Below, in pieces: positions 31,638 to 39,680 of a DNA stretch of 42,557 nt (the first letter of the stretch is position 1; each line of letters begins with the position of its first letter). The translations under genes were made by a program, and so were the position numbers. The notes beneath the pieces are model-generated. The model did no database searches. It was given only the letters and a program-made list of their open reading frames with translations, and was not told the origin of the DNA. The stretch covers positions 1 to 42,557 of the IMG/VR virus record IMGVR_UViG_3300024432_000029; one strand, written 5' to 3'. The stretch comes from a virus.

Positions 31638-32521
31638 TGGATGATTTAGACAGTATGATAGCCGCTATATGTGGCGACGAAGGTACAGGTAAAACAACGA
31701 TGAGTTTGACTTTCCCTAAACCACTCCGTCACTTTGACATAGATGTAGGAGGATATAGGAGAGCCGCTTGGAGACTACAGACTGAAGATGCAGAATCCAA
31801 AGGCTATCCCAGACCAATACAGATAGATAAGCTGATGGGTACTCGGGGCAGTCCTTCTACTAGGATATCTATACCTAAGAAAGTAGAAGGTATGAAGGAG
31901 CTGTGGCAACTAATAGTAACAGACTTTGTAGTAGCCTGTATGGATACTGAAGTTAAGACTGTCATTATAGACTCAGCCACTATGCTCTGGGGTATATGCC
32001 ATAACTCTCATCTGCAAGAGCTACAGGAGAGACAGCTATCTAGATGGAAAGCAGAATCCAAGACCAGAAACACTCCCTTTGATGAGAACAGCTATCGTGA
32101 GCGACTGCAACCTATGGAGTACGGTCCTGCCAATGATAGAATGAGAACTATAATCCATACTGCGAGGTCTTATAACAAGAATCTAATCCTCACTCACTAC
32201 CCTACTGACGAGTATGGACCTATGCCTGATGGTAAAGGTGGTATGGCAGATGGCAAGACAGGCAGGAAGATACTAGATGGTTTCAAGGAGACATTGAAGC
32301 TAGTAGATTTAGTTGTATGGGCTAGTGTTAAGAGTAGTATGGTACTCTCAGACCCCAGTAATCCGCAGTCTCAAAAGGTGGAAGAGAAGCAGCCAGTATG
32401 CAAGATAACTAAATGTGGGCTAGAGGGAGCAGGACTGAAGGCTGTAGGATTAGAGATACCTGCAACCTACGAAGGTATTGTAAATCTAGTTAATCTGCTG
32501 AAAGGAACTGCCAGTGCCTAA
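31637..32521 (+). CDS. Sak4-like RecA-fold recombinase ATPase
   Basis: The 294-residue ATPase has Walker A GDEGTGKTT (~13-21), Walker B VIIDSATM (~107-114) and a later LTHYPTDEYG sensor region, as in phage Sak4 single-strand annealing/RecA-like proteins. With the neighbouring Cas4-like and ERCC4-like nucleases it would form a recombination module. AGGGGGAGTA precedes the ATG. Confidence 0.8.
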   Translation: MDDLDSMIAAICGDEGTGKTTMSLTFPKPLRHFDIDVGGYRRAAWRLQTEDAESKGYPRPIQIDKLMGTRGSPSTRISIPKKVEGMKELWQLIVTDFVVACMDTEVKTVIIDSATMLWGICHNSHLQELQERQLSRWKAESKTRNTPFDENSYRERLQPMEYGPANDRMRTIIHTARSYNKNLILTHYPTDEYGPMPDGKGGMADGKTGRKILDGFKETLKLVDLVVWASVKSSMVLSDPSNPQSQKVEEKQPVCKITKCGLEGAGLKAVGLEIPATYEGIVNLVNLLKGTASA

Positions 32522-32945
32522 ACTATACACAGACGCTAATCCTAGAATGATAGCATATGTACTTGATGGAGGTGGCAGTGGCTATCAACGTATACCAGAT
32601 GGTCATACTAGTATGTCGGCAGAGTATCTAGCTATAATGTATGGGCTTAGTGAGTACTTTCTTAAGTGGAGCAAAGAATTGGACGCTAGACAGTATGATG
32701 GTGTTGGAGAGGAGCTAACTAAAGTAGCAACTCCATCTATGGAGACTCCTAGACCTCTACCACCGCCAGTACTAGTACACTGCGACAATGAGGTCGTTGT
32801 TAAGCAGCTTAGTCGCCAGTATCATATAGGTAATGACAGGCTAAGGAAGCTGGCTCAGCAGATATGGCAGATGACCCAGAACATTGATGTTAAGTACGAA
32901 TGGGTATCTCGTAAAGATAACTTGGCAGGAAAGATGCTGAAATGA
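32514..32945 (+). CDS. RNase H-fold protein (143 aa)
   Basis: Acidic residues are in RNase H order: D7 in LYTDANPR, E37 in SAEYLAI, and D near 91 in LVHCDNEVV. The C-terminal KYEWVSRKDNLAGKML resembles the motif in RNase H enzymes that normally carries the fourth acid (N..AD.L), here with Gly. It may remove RNA primers or be a divergent homologue. It starts at GTG and overlaps the previous gene by eight bases. Confidence 0.7.
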   Translation: MPKLYTDANPRMIAYVLDGGGSGYQRIPDGHTSMSAEYLAIMYGLSEYFLKWSKELDARQYDGVGEELTKVATPSMETPRPLPPPVLVHCDNEVVVKQLSRQYHIGNDRLRKLAQQIWQMTQNIDVKYEWVSRKDNLAGKMLK

Positions 32946-33376
32946 AGACAGCTATAGAAGGAATATACCAGTGCTCTAGATGCAAACACCTCTTTACTGA
33001 AGAGGAGATGATTGGAACTAAGTGCACTTACTGCAAACCTTGTCATGCTAAAAGAGCTAGGCTCAGAAGGGTGATAAGGGGAGGTAAGCAGCTAGAGTAT
33101 GAGAGAAATTACTACGCTAATAATCCTGAGCCTTACATAAACAAAGCCCATAGATATCAGGCACAATATCCAGGCAGAGTAAGAGCTGTCTCTATCGTCA
33201 ACAATGAGATATCTAGGGGAAGGCTAACTAGGCAGCCCTGCGAGGTATGCGGAGCTCTTGCTCAAGCCCATCATAACGACTACTCAAAACCACTGGAGGT
33301 GCGATGGCTATGCCAAACACATCATAGCAGACTGCATATAATATCTAAAGGAGGAAGATATGATAATAGACAGTGA
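32942..33376 (+). CDS. HNH endonuclease with zinc module, paralogue 2 (144 aa)
   Basis: The N-terminus has CSRC and CKPC, then a basic linker. The core CEVCGALAQAHHNDYSKPLE and RWLCQTHHSRLH is a clear paralogue of the gene at 30294, differing more in the linker. The ATG overlaps the previous stop as ATGA. It overlaps the next gene by 17 bases. Confidence 0.85.
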   Translation: MKTAIEGIYQCSRCKHLFTEEEMIGTKCTYCKPCHAKRARLRRVIRGGKQLEYERNYYANNPEPYINKAHRYQAQYPGRVRAVSIVNNEISRGRLTRQPCEVCGALAQAHHNDYSKPLEVRWLCQTHHSRLHIISKGGRYDNRQ

Positions 33377-34103
33377 ACATAAACAAATGCTAATGGAAGT
33401 TAGGGATATTAACTATATCCTACCCGCTTATATCCGCAGCTATCAGTTCCACTCCAAGAACCAGATACCACTGAAGATAATCCAACCTATGTTTCCTTCA
33501 GTGAAGGTAGGCAATAAGAATATACCAATAGAGTATGTACCTCCACTAGATTCAATAGCCACAGAGATAGCTAAGGATGGCAGCAATGTGCCTGAGGTTA
33601 CTCCAGAGCAGGAGGCAGCACTGGATAAGAAGGATGAGGAGATTAAGAAGCTGAAGGCGGAAGTTGAATCCCTTACAACAAATGAGCGGGGGGAGGCAGG
33701 GTTGGGTGGCACTCCTGAACAGGTGGGTGGCACTCAGATAGAGGTAACAACATCTGAACAACTGAAAGATGAAGCAGCGGATGTAGAGTTAGAGGAAGAT
33801 ACCAAAGTAACACCATCTCCTGAGTCTCCTGCCAAAGCTGCCTTTAAGGAAGAACCGTCTACTATGGATGATGCTGCTACTCTAGTTGCGCCTAACCGTA
33901 AGCCTAAGCAGCCGCCTGGCGGAGCTATACCACCAGGCCAGCCTCTGTCAGATATGGGAGCTAGAGACCGTAATGACCAGTCTAGAGCTGCAAGAGACTT
34001 AGTAGATGAGCCCAATATAGATGGAGCAACTGAGAAACCTTTTGAGAAGACGGTTAGCAGAGGTGAGGACGGAAAACCAGTAGTGGAGGACAAGAATGAA
34101 TAA
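33360..34103 (+). CDS. Acidic, partly disordered protein (247 aa)
   Basis: AAAGGAGGAAGAT precedes the ATG. The N-terminal ~70 residues look folded (aromatic, with NKNIPIEYVPP). From ~75 the protein is acidic and low-complexity, rich in Glu, Pro, Lys and Gly, with a heptad stretch (KKDEEIKKLKAEVESL). A C-terminal tail is basic/acidic. The composition suits a flexible assembly or DNA-mimic-like partner, but the role is unknown. Confidence 0.65.
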   Translation: MIIDSEHKQMLMEVRDINYILPAYIRSYQFHSKNQIPLKIIQPMFPSVKVGNKNIPIEYVPPLDSIATEIAKDGSNVPEVTPEQEAALDKKDEEIKKLKAEVESLTTNERGEAGLGGTPEQVGGTQIEVTTSEQLKDEAADVELEEDTKVTPSPESPAKAAFKEEPSTMDDAATLVAPNRKPKQPPGGAIPPGQPLSDMGARDRNDQSRAARDLVDEPNIDGATEKPFEKTVSRGEDGKPVVEDKNE

Positions 34104-34419
34104 GCAAGAACTGAACAAGAAGTTGGCAGAGTGGGCAGGGTTTAAGTGGGATGGTAGGGGATGGCACTATCCTCGTGTAGGTGAGAAGGCTCATGTTGTG
34201 TATTGTCCAGACTTACCCAACTTCACCCAATCCTTAGATGCCTGCTTTGAGTGGCTTGTGCCAAAACTAAAATATGTGATTATAAGTAACTGGAATAAAA
34301 AGAAACGACCAACCGTATCAGTATTTGACGGTGAAGGGACTTGCTTTATGGAGAGTGCAGAAACTCCAGCCCTAGCCCTCTGCCTAGCCATCGAGAAACT
34401 AATTGATAGTGAGACTTAG
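34096..34419 (+). CDS. ABA-sandwich-domain-like phage protein (107 aa)
   Basis: The layout, with LAEWAGFKWDGRGWHYP, then LPNFTQSLDACFEWLVPKL and a closing ETPALALCLAIEKLI, resembles the small 'phage ABA sandwich' proteins (BC1872-type) common in early regions. These have no known reaction. It overlaps the previous gene by eight bases. Confidence 0.7.
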   Translation: MNKQELNKKLAEWAGFKWDGRGWHYPRVGEKAHVVYCPDLPNFTQSLDACFEWLVPKLKYVIISNWNKKKRPTVSVFDGEGTCFMESAETPALALCLAIEKLIDSET

Positions 34420-35238
34420 ATGCTCCTAATAGATAGCAATGAGCCTGACAACATAGTGAAGCTACTCCAGCAGTCCTGTCCAGTTACTGTAGCCAACCTA
34501 AACATAGCAAAGATGTCAGACTATTGGTTTGCTAACTATGAGGGTAAGAGGCTGCAGTTCAGTCGCAAGCAGGCTGGAGAATTGGTAGGTAATATAGATG
34601 AAGCTGAGAGACAGATAGCTAGCTATTACGATAATGCTGATAAGAACTACCAGATTATAGAAGGTATTATCAGTCCTGACAGACTAAGGATTAAAAAGGC
34701 TTCAGTGCCTATAGATGGACATGGAGCTACTACCAGTACCAGAGACCTAGGAGCTAAGCTATACTGCTATAGAGTAGAGCCAGGCGGATACATAGAGAAG
34801 GGGCATAGCTTCTCAGCATTTAATGATTCTCTATTATACGCATGGACTCATAGGTTGGCAGAAGCAGGTGTTGTAACTTACCATACTATTAACTGGATAG
34901 GAACTGCCAGACTATTATCAGCTATATATAAGAATGAGCAGAAACCACCAGAGAATCATAGTACACTACAGAGGGTAGTCAGACCCAGAATCTATATCAA
35001 GACAGAGAAGGACATGACCGAAGCCCAGGTGAAAGATTATAGGCTTATGAAATCTTTACTCTTCATATCTAATGCTTACCAGCTAGGTATAGGAGAGAAG
35101 AAAGCTAAGGCATTAGCAGACAGATTTGTATGCATTCTGGATATAGCTACTGCCAATGTGTCTGAACTGATGGAAGTTGAAGGTATAGGGAAGAAGATGG
35201 CAGAGAAGATATTAAGTAGTTTAGGGAGGGAAATATAG
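34420..35238 (+). CDS. ERCC4/XPF-type nuclease with helix-hairpin-helix (272 aa)
   Basis: The nuclease domain reads LLIDSNEPDNI (first acid pair, ~3-13), MSDYWF (DYW ~32-36), QFSRKQAGELVGNI (a variant of the ERK motif, here SRK) and IIEGIIS (~81-87). The last ~60 residues have two HhH motifs (GIGEKKAKALADRF and VEGIGKKMAEKIL). XPF/Mus81-family nucleases cut branched DNA. The SRK replacement and size suggest a phage branch. It lies in the recombination-repair module. Confidence 0.82.
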   Translation: MLLIDSNEPDNIVKLLQQSCPVTVANLNIAKMSDYWFANYEGKRLQFSRKQAGELVGNIDEAERQIASYYDNADKNYQIIEGIISPDRLRIKKASVPIDGHGATTSTRDLGAKLYCYRVEPGGYIEKGHSFSAFNDSLLYAWTHRLAEAGVVTYHTINWIGTARLLSAIYKNEQKPPENHSTLQRVVRPRIYIKTEKDMTEAQVKDYRLMKSLLFISNAYQLGIGEKKAKALADRFVCILDIATANVSELMEVEGIGKKMAEKILSSLGREI

Positions 35239-35409
35239 ATGGTAAGACTATTAGATTGCCAAAAGACTGAAAAGGAGGTTGACAGTGAGGACCTTAGATT
35301 ATTTGCAATCGCTATGCTATGCTCCTTACTGGAGATATTTGAAAGCGACCTAACAGCTGATGAGTTAAGAGAAATAGAATTATTCGCTAAGGACTGGTGT
35401 ATAGAATGA
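35239..35409 (+). CDS. Small helical protein (56 aa) coupled to the methyltransferase gene
   Basis: The ATG immediately follows the ERCC4 stop, with GGGAGG before it. The product is acidic and helical (EKEVDSEDLRLFAIAMLCSL). Its TGA overlaps the methyltransferase ATG as ATGA. No motif was recognised; its constant linkage suggests a partner role. Confidence 0.6.
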   Translation: MVRLLDCQKTEKEVDSEDLRLFAIAMLCSLLEIFESDLTADELREIELFAKDWCIE

Positions 35410-36962
35410 CTAAGCAGTTTGCTCCAGAATACCCAAGGAATAGTAATAACTGGATTAAGTTTCCTCCTGATAGCCAGTACAGGAAGGGTATGTTTCCAGA
35501 GGAGGTAAACAGTCACCCTGCCAAGGCAAATGTCTATTTAGTTCAGGCTATCATTGAGTATGTGTCAGAAGAGAATGATATACTAATGGATATTATGGCT
35601 GGTACTGGAACTCTAATGGTAGCAGCGCTAGTTGGCAGGTCTGTCATCTGCATAGAGATTAGTGAGAAGTTCCACCAGATACAGGTAGGAGCTTTAGAGC
35701 ATCTTGAGAAGATAGCTCCTGGCATCAGTGGTATGATTAGCCTAATCAATATGCCTTGCCAGACATATCTGCCTATACCTAACTTAGTAAACCATATCAT
35801 ATTCTCACCACAGTATTGCATACACCCAGATACTAAGGTTCTGAAGTCGGATTTAACCTGGGACAGAGCATCCAGTCTAGTAGTTGGGGATGAGTTGGTT
35901 GGCTTTGACAAGGATAGCAGCGGCTCAGGAAGAGGAAGAGGTAGGAAGATGCGTAGGTCTATGGTTGAAGCTATTAAACCCACTGTGGAAGATGCTTACC
36001 TGATATGCTTGAGCAACGGAGAGTTCGTAATAGCCAGTGCTAATCACAGATGGCTAGAGTCTTACCACTTCCCGTCTGGACATATCCTTAGATGGAGCAC
36101 AACGGCATCATTGCATACTGGGTCTAGGCTGAAGTATCTTGCCAAGCCTTGGGGCACTGATAGTAGTCATAGTGGCGGATACCTTCAAGGTATATATGAC
36201 GGAGAGAGTTGGGTACATCGCCAAACCGTAGGTTTTGGACAGAACAAAGGGGATACACTAGATAAAGTCAGGTCGTTGTTAACTGAGAAGGGCTACTATG
36301 TAAGTGGCGATGTGAATGATAAGGAGAGCCAAGACACTCATAGACTCTATCTAGAAAGATTCCAAGATTCCATGAGGTTCCTAGGAAGTATCAGACCTGA
36401 AAGGCTACTAAAAGATGCAAGCAAGATATGGGAAGGTAAGGAGATACGAAGTAGGATAGAGGGTGCTACCGAAGTTGAAGTAACTAGGATAATACCATTA
36501 CCAAAGCAAGAGCTACTCCATATCCAGACTAGTACTGAAACCTTTATAGCTAGCGGACTGCTATCTCATAACTCAGGGATTTTGAAGAAGAAATCAGTAA
36601 CAGACCAGTGGAATATAGACATAGGATATGACTTTGTAGAGTACAGTACTAACCCCTTAAACCTTGGTACTATGTCAGAGTTCCTATGGACTCATGAGAT
36701 GGAGAGGGTATATGCTAAGTGCTTTGAAACTATCAAGCCTGGCGGCAGTATGACACTGATTCTGAAGGATCACATTAGTGCTGGTAAGAGGATAGAGCTA
36801 ACCAAGATGGGTATAGATGCTAGTGTTAGAGTTGGCTTCAGTTATAATCCTGAAGAGCACTGGAAATGGGCAGCACCAGGCATGCCATATACTGCTGCTA
36901 GGAGAGCTAGAGGAGAAGCAACCGTAGATGATGAATCTATTATAATATTAAGGAGGTCATAA
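35406..36962 (+). CDS. Amino-class DNA methyltransferase interrupted by an intein
   Basis: The ATG at 35406 overlaps the previous stop (ATGA); a GTG three codons earlier is less likely. The 518-residue precursor has a 266-residue extein: an N-terminal HPAKANVYL (motif X, ~36-47), DIMAGTGTLM (motif I, ~62-71), ICIEISEKF (motif II), then catalytic motif IV SPQY (~134-137), which is interrupted by a 252-residue intein (138-389). Splicing restores SPQYSG. The order X-I-IV fits N4-cytosine or N6-adenine enzymes; SPxY favours N4C. The second Pro of SPPY is Gln, which may affect activity. Confidence 0.88.
   Translation: MTKQFAPEYPRNSNNWIKFPPDSQYRKGMFPEEVNSHPAKANVYLVQAIIEYVSEENDILMDIMAGTGTLMVAALVGRSVICIEISEKFHQIQVGALEHLEKIAPGISGMISLINMPCQTYLPIPNLVNHIIFSPQYCIHPDTKVLKSDLTWDRASSLVVGDELVGFDKDSSGSGRGRGRKMRRSMVEAIKPTVEDAYLICLSNGEFVIASANHRWLESYHFPSGHILRWSTTASLHTGSRLKYLAKPWGTDSSHSGGYLQGIYDGESWVHRQTVGFGQNKGDTLDKVRSLLTEKGYYVSGDVNDKESQDTHRLYLERFQDSMRFLGSIRPERLLKDASKIWEGKEIRSRIEGATEVEVTRIIPLPKQELLHIQTSTETFIASGLLSHNSGILKKKSVTDQWNIDIGYDFVEYSTNPLNLGTMSEFLWTHEMERVYAKCFETIKPGGSMTLILKDHISAGKRIELTKMGIDASVRVGFSYNPEEHWKWAAPGMPYTAARRARGEATVDDESIIILRRS
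35817..36572 (+). mobile_element. Intein inside the methyltransferase catalytic motif
   Basis: The intein starts with Cys (CIHPDTKVL) and ends LLSHN followed by extein Ser. Block B is VIASANHRWL (H77) and the last residues are His251-Asn252, both canonical. One LAGLIDADG-like motif, LQGIYDGESW (~123-132), is visible, but no second copy, so the endonuclease is probably reduced or degenerate. At 252 residues it is smaller than the terL intein. Confidence 0.9.
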
Positions 36963-37546
36963 TGGCTAACAAAGAGGTAACTTGGATTGAGACATTCACT
37001 GGTAAGCGAGTAAACCCTATACACTTAGATGAGGAGCTGATAGACATAGTTGACATAGCACATAGTCTATCTCTCCAATGCAGATTCATCGGGCACTGTC
37101 TGGTGTTCTACAGTATAGCAGAGCATAGTATACTAGTAGCAGACTTAGTGTCTAAAGGGCTAGACTGGGCAGACGGGCACTCACCAGAGGATAATCGCAC
37201 TTGCCTAGCTGCTCTACTCCATGATGCCGCTGAGGCTTACGTGGGAGACATAGCTAGACCTATCAAGCACGACAATGCGTTCAAGTATGCCAGAGAGATA
37301 GAGCAGCAGATACTCGGCAAGATTATGCTAAAGTATAACTGCACTGGAGCTGACTGGCAACTGATTAAGAAGGCAGATAATATAATGCTGGCTACTGAGG
37401 CTAAGTATAATATGGCTGACAGTGGCAAAGGCTGGTATCTGCCAGAGGCAGCACTGGATGTGGTGAAAATTGCTGAGCTACCAGATATTGATGATACAGA
37501 ATTCATGTTTCTATGTAAGTTTGAGGAGTATGGAGGCAAGCTCTAA
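36962..37546 (+). CDS. HD-domain phosphohydrolase, YfbR-like
   Basis: The 194-residue enzyme reads ITFTGKRVNPIHLDEELIDI-type N-terminus, RFIGHC (H45), AEHS (H55), then LLHDAAEAYVGDI (HD 87-88, D96), as in phage HD phosphohydrolases related to 5'-deoxynucleotidase YfbR. It probably dephosphorylates deoxynucleotides to shape the phage dNTP pool. AAGGAGGTCATA precedes the ATG. It overlaps the methyltransferase stop and leads directly into the polymerase gene. Confidence 0.85.
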   Translation: MANKEVTWIETFTGKRVNPIHLDEELIDIVDIAHSLSLQCRFIGHCLVFYSIAEHSILVADLVSKGLDWADGHSPEDNRTCLAALLHDAAEAYVGDIARPIKHDNAFKYAREIEQQILGKIMLKYNCTGADWQLIKKADNIMLATEAKYNMADSGKGWYLPEAALDVVKIAELPDIDDTEFMFLCKFEEYGGKL

Positions 37547-39202
37547 GTGCCAGTTTACTACTATGGTTCTGGCATAGCAAAGGATAGGTTTCAATTCTTT
37601 CTTGATAATCCGCCAGAAGCTATTGCTATTGATGTAGAAACACCTAGCACAACTGAGCGGATGCCTCTAGGATTTGCTATTGCATTCTCACCAGATGAGG
37701 CTTTCTACTTCCAAGTATATCCTGAACCACCAAGAGAGCTAGAGCTATTAAAGCCTTTACTGTTCAATCCTCAGGTTTGTAAGATAGCTCACTATGCTCT
37801 GTTTGACCTTTCAGTGATTCCGCTAATATCCCAGTTGGTAGGCTTTGACCGCAGTAACCTATTTGACACTAACACAGCAGCCAGACTACTAGGTAAGGAG
37901 CTGACAGCTCTAGGTATATTAGCACCTGATATTGGTATGGAAGCCGAAGATGTTAAGTCCTTTATGCAAAGGCTTAAGGTCAATAATATGCTGGATGCCC
38001 CAGCTACGGAAGTTGCCAAGAAGTGCCAGCAAGATGCCAAGGTAGCTTTCGCCCTATACCTTGACCAAAAGCCTAAGATAGATAGCCAGTATCCTGATTA
38101 CTTTAAGGTAGAGATGGAAGTTATACCTATCCTAATAGACCTCAGCCTGAGAGGATTATCTATAGACCAGAGGGCTAGAGCAGAGCTAGAGGCAAAGCTG
38201 GAGGACGAGGTAGAGTTCTACCGCAGACAGCTAGAGGAGTATGGAGTTGAGAAACCAGGCTCCACTCAACAAGTTGGCTATATGTTAGGTAAGAGAGGTA
38301 GCTTCCTACCAATGACTAGGAGTAAGAAGCAGCTTTCCACTAGAGAAGCTGACTTAGAATTCTTAGATGACCCTATGGCAGCAGCAGTATTAGGTTGGCG
38401 ACATAAGTCCAAATTACTCAGTACATACATAAGTCCAATAGCTGGTGATGACAGGTTTTACACAGAATACTATTTGGACACAGTTGTCGGGAGACTGAAT
38501 AGTAGGAACAGAAACATACAGAATATCCCACCTGAGTGCAGGTATATCTTTCTACCTGATAATGGATGCTTTACTACTGGGGACTATGCTCAGGAGCATC
38601 TATATATTCTCATGCACTTTAGTGGCGATAGAGATATGAAGAGGGTATATGAAGAAGGCTACATGGGAGGTGATATACATCTGTTTACTGCCAAGCAGAT
38701 GAACATATCTAGGCGACTAGCTAAGACCATCAACTATGCTATCATCTATGGCGCTACCGCCAGAACCATATCTGAGGCTGCTAAGATTAAGGATAAGGAC
38801 TTCTGTGGCAAACTGCTGGACAGATGGTTCAGAGCATTTCAAGGCGCATCCGACTGGATTCAAACAGTTCAGAGAGCTGGAGTCAAGGCAGGCTGGGCTG
38901 AGCCTACACTGTTTGGTAGAAGGATTCATTTGCCTGAGGAGATAAACCGCTGGGGGAGTCTTAATACTGATGGGATGGAGAGGAAGGCAGTTAACTATCC
39001 CATAATAGGTAGTGATGGTGAGGTTATGAAGAGAGCTATTATTCTATGCAATAGTAAAGGCTTAGGTCCTCCAGTAATGGCAGCATCAGTACATGACAGT
39101 TTGAGTTTTGATGGAGATGTAGTGTTACCAGTAGAAGAGCTAGAGATGATACCAGGCTTTAGGATTCCATTTGAAGTTAAGCAGACAATGAAGTGGGAAT
39201 GA
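37547..39202 (+). CDS. polA: Family A DNA polymerase with 3'-5' exonuclease
   Basis: The 551-residue enzyme is the phage replicative polymerase. The exonuclease has DVET (29-32), FD at 86-87 and D163 (QQDAKVAF). Motif A is GDYAQEHL (D346), motif B RRLAKTINYAIIYG (389-402) and motif C SVHDSL (H516, D517). The position equivalent to E. coli Phe762 is Tyr397, as in T7. The steric-gate Glu710 equivalent is His351. The Glu after the catalytic Asp in motif C is Ser. The start is GTG directly after the HD stop, with GGAGG nearby. Confidence 0.92.
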   Translation: MPVYYYGSGIAKDRFQFFLDNPPEAIAIDVETPSTTERMPLGFAIAFSPDEAFYFQVYPEPPRELELLKPLLFNPQVCKIAHYALFDLSVIPLISQLVGFDRSNLFDTNTAARLLGKELTALGILAPDIGMEAEDVKSFMQRLKVNNMLDAPATEVAKKCQQDAKVAFALYLDQKPKIDSQYPDYFKVEMEVIPILIDLSLRGLSIDQRARAELEAKLEDEVEFYRRQLEEYGVEKPGSTQQVGYMLGKRGSFLPMTRSKKQLSTREADLEFLDDPMAAAVLGWRHKSKLLSTYISPIAGDDRFYTEYYLDTVVGRLNSRNRNIQNIPPECRYIFLPDNGCFTTGDYAQEHLYILMHFSGDRDMKRVYEEGYMGGDIHLFTAKQMNISRRLAKTINYAIIYGATARTISEAAKIKDKDFCGKLLDRWFRAFQGASDWIQTVQRAGVKAGWAEPTLFGRRIHLPEEINRWGSLNTDGMERKAVNYPIIGSDGEVMKRAIILCNSKGLGPPVMAASVHDSLSFDGDVVLPVEELEMIPGFRIPFEVKQTMKWE

Positions 39203-39276
39203 CTATAACAATCAGCCCTAAGGGGAGGTGTTGCTTTAGCAAAGAGGTGGTGGGGCATATCAGTAACTATAACTAA
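39199..39276 (+). CDS. Possible tiny ORF (25 aa)
   Basis: ATG overlaps the polymerase stop (ATGA). The peptide MTITISPKGRCCFSKEVVGH is basic and ends NYN. It has no ribosome site of its own; coupling is its only support. Confidence 0.35.
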   Translation: MTITISPKGRCCFSKEVVGHISNYN

Positions 39277-39288
39277 AGGAGGTAAGAT

Positions 39289-39456
39289 ATGAAGTGCCCT
39301 AAATGCGGAGAAGAGTTGAGACTCTTACAAGATAACGAGTACCCAGTAGGAGATACTAAGCAAGATGTGATATTCGTCTGTGGAGGAGAGAATGAAGACA
39401 ATAAGCACCGCTTCTTTATCAGGGTAGATGTAGAAGAGCTGTTAGAGGATGAATGA
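39289..39456 (+). CDS. Small zinc-binding-like protein (55 aa), end of early arm
   Basis: AAAGGAGGTAAGAT precedes the ATG. The start is MKCPKCGEELRLLQ, a zinc-ribbon half (CxxC), with one further Cys (VCGGE) near residue 31; only three Cys are present. The C-terminus is acidic (DVEELLEDE). It is the last gene of the + arm before the convergent junction. Confidence 0.6.
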   Translation: MKCPKCGEELRLLQDNEYPVGDTKQDVIFVCGGENEDNKHRFFIRVDVEELLEDE

Positions 39457-39539
39457 TGTTGGGCAGTCTACTCGGCTAGGCAACTTGCCTTTCAACTGCC
39501 CTATAAGGAGGCACCCGCCTTCGTTATGAGAGGGCAGGC
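39457..39539. terminator. Convergent junction with nested hairpins
   Basis: GGGCAGT (39461-39467) pairs with ACTGCCC (39495-39501) around an inner AGGC/GCCT hairpin. The overlapping TGCCCT (39497-39502) pairs with AGGGCA (39531-39536), with an inner AAGGAGG/CCGCCTT near-pairing. The two foldings exclude each other. T-runs are weak. It probably ends transcription from both sides. Confidence 0.55.
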
Positions 39540-39680
39540 TTATCCAACCTTAATAAAGATTGAGACTTCAGCACCGAGGACAGTTCCAGACAGCTTGGCT
39601 ACTGTAAACTTACCCTCGCCAAATCCAAAGTAGAACTCCCTCTTCATATTAAGAAAGCCAACAGTGATTCCAATTCTCAT
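39540..39680 (-). CDS. Small late protein (46 aa)
   Basis: The ATG at 39680 overlaps the upstream gene's TGA as ATGA and has GGAGG eight bases before it, so I prefer it to longer starts that overlap more. The product is MRIGITVGFLNMKREFYFGF and continues with alternating beta-like residues to FIKVG. It ends the late arm. No family was recognised. Confidence 0.65.
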   Translation of the reverse strand: MRIGITVGFLNMKREFYFGFGEGKFTVAKLSGTVLGAEVSIFIKVG

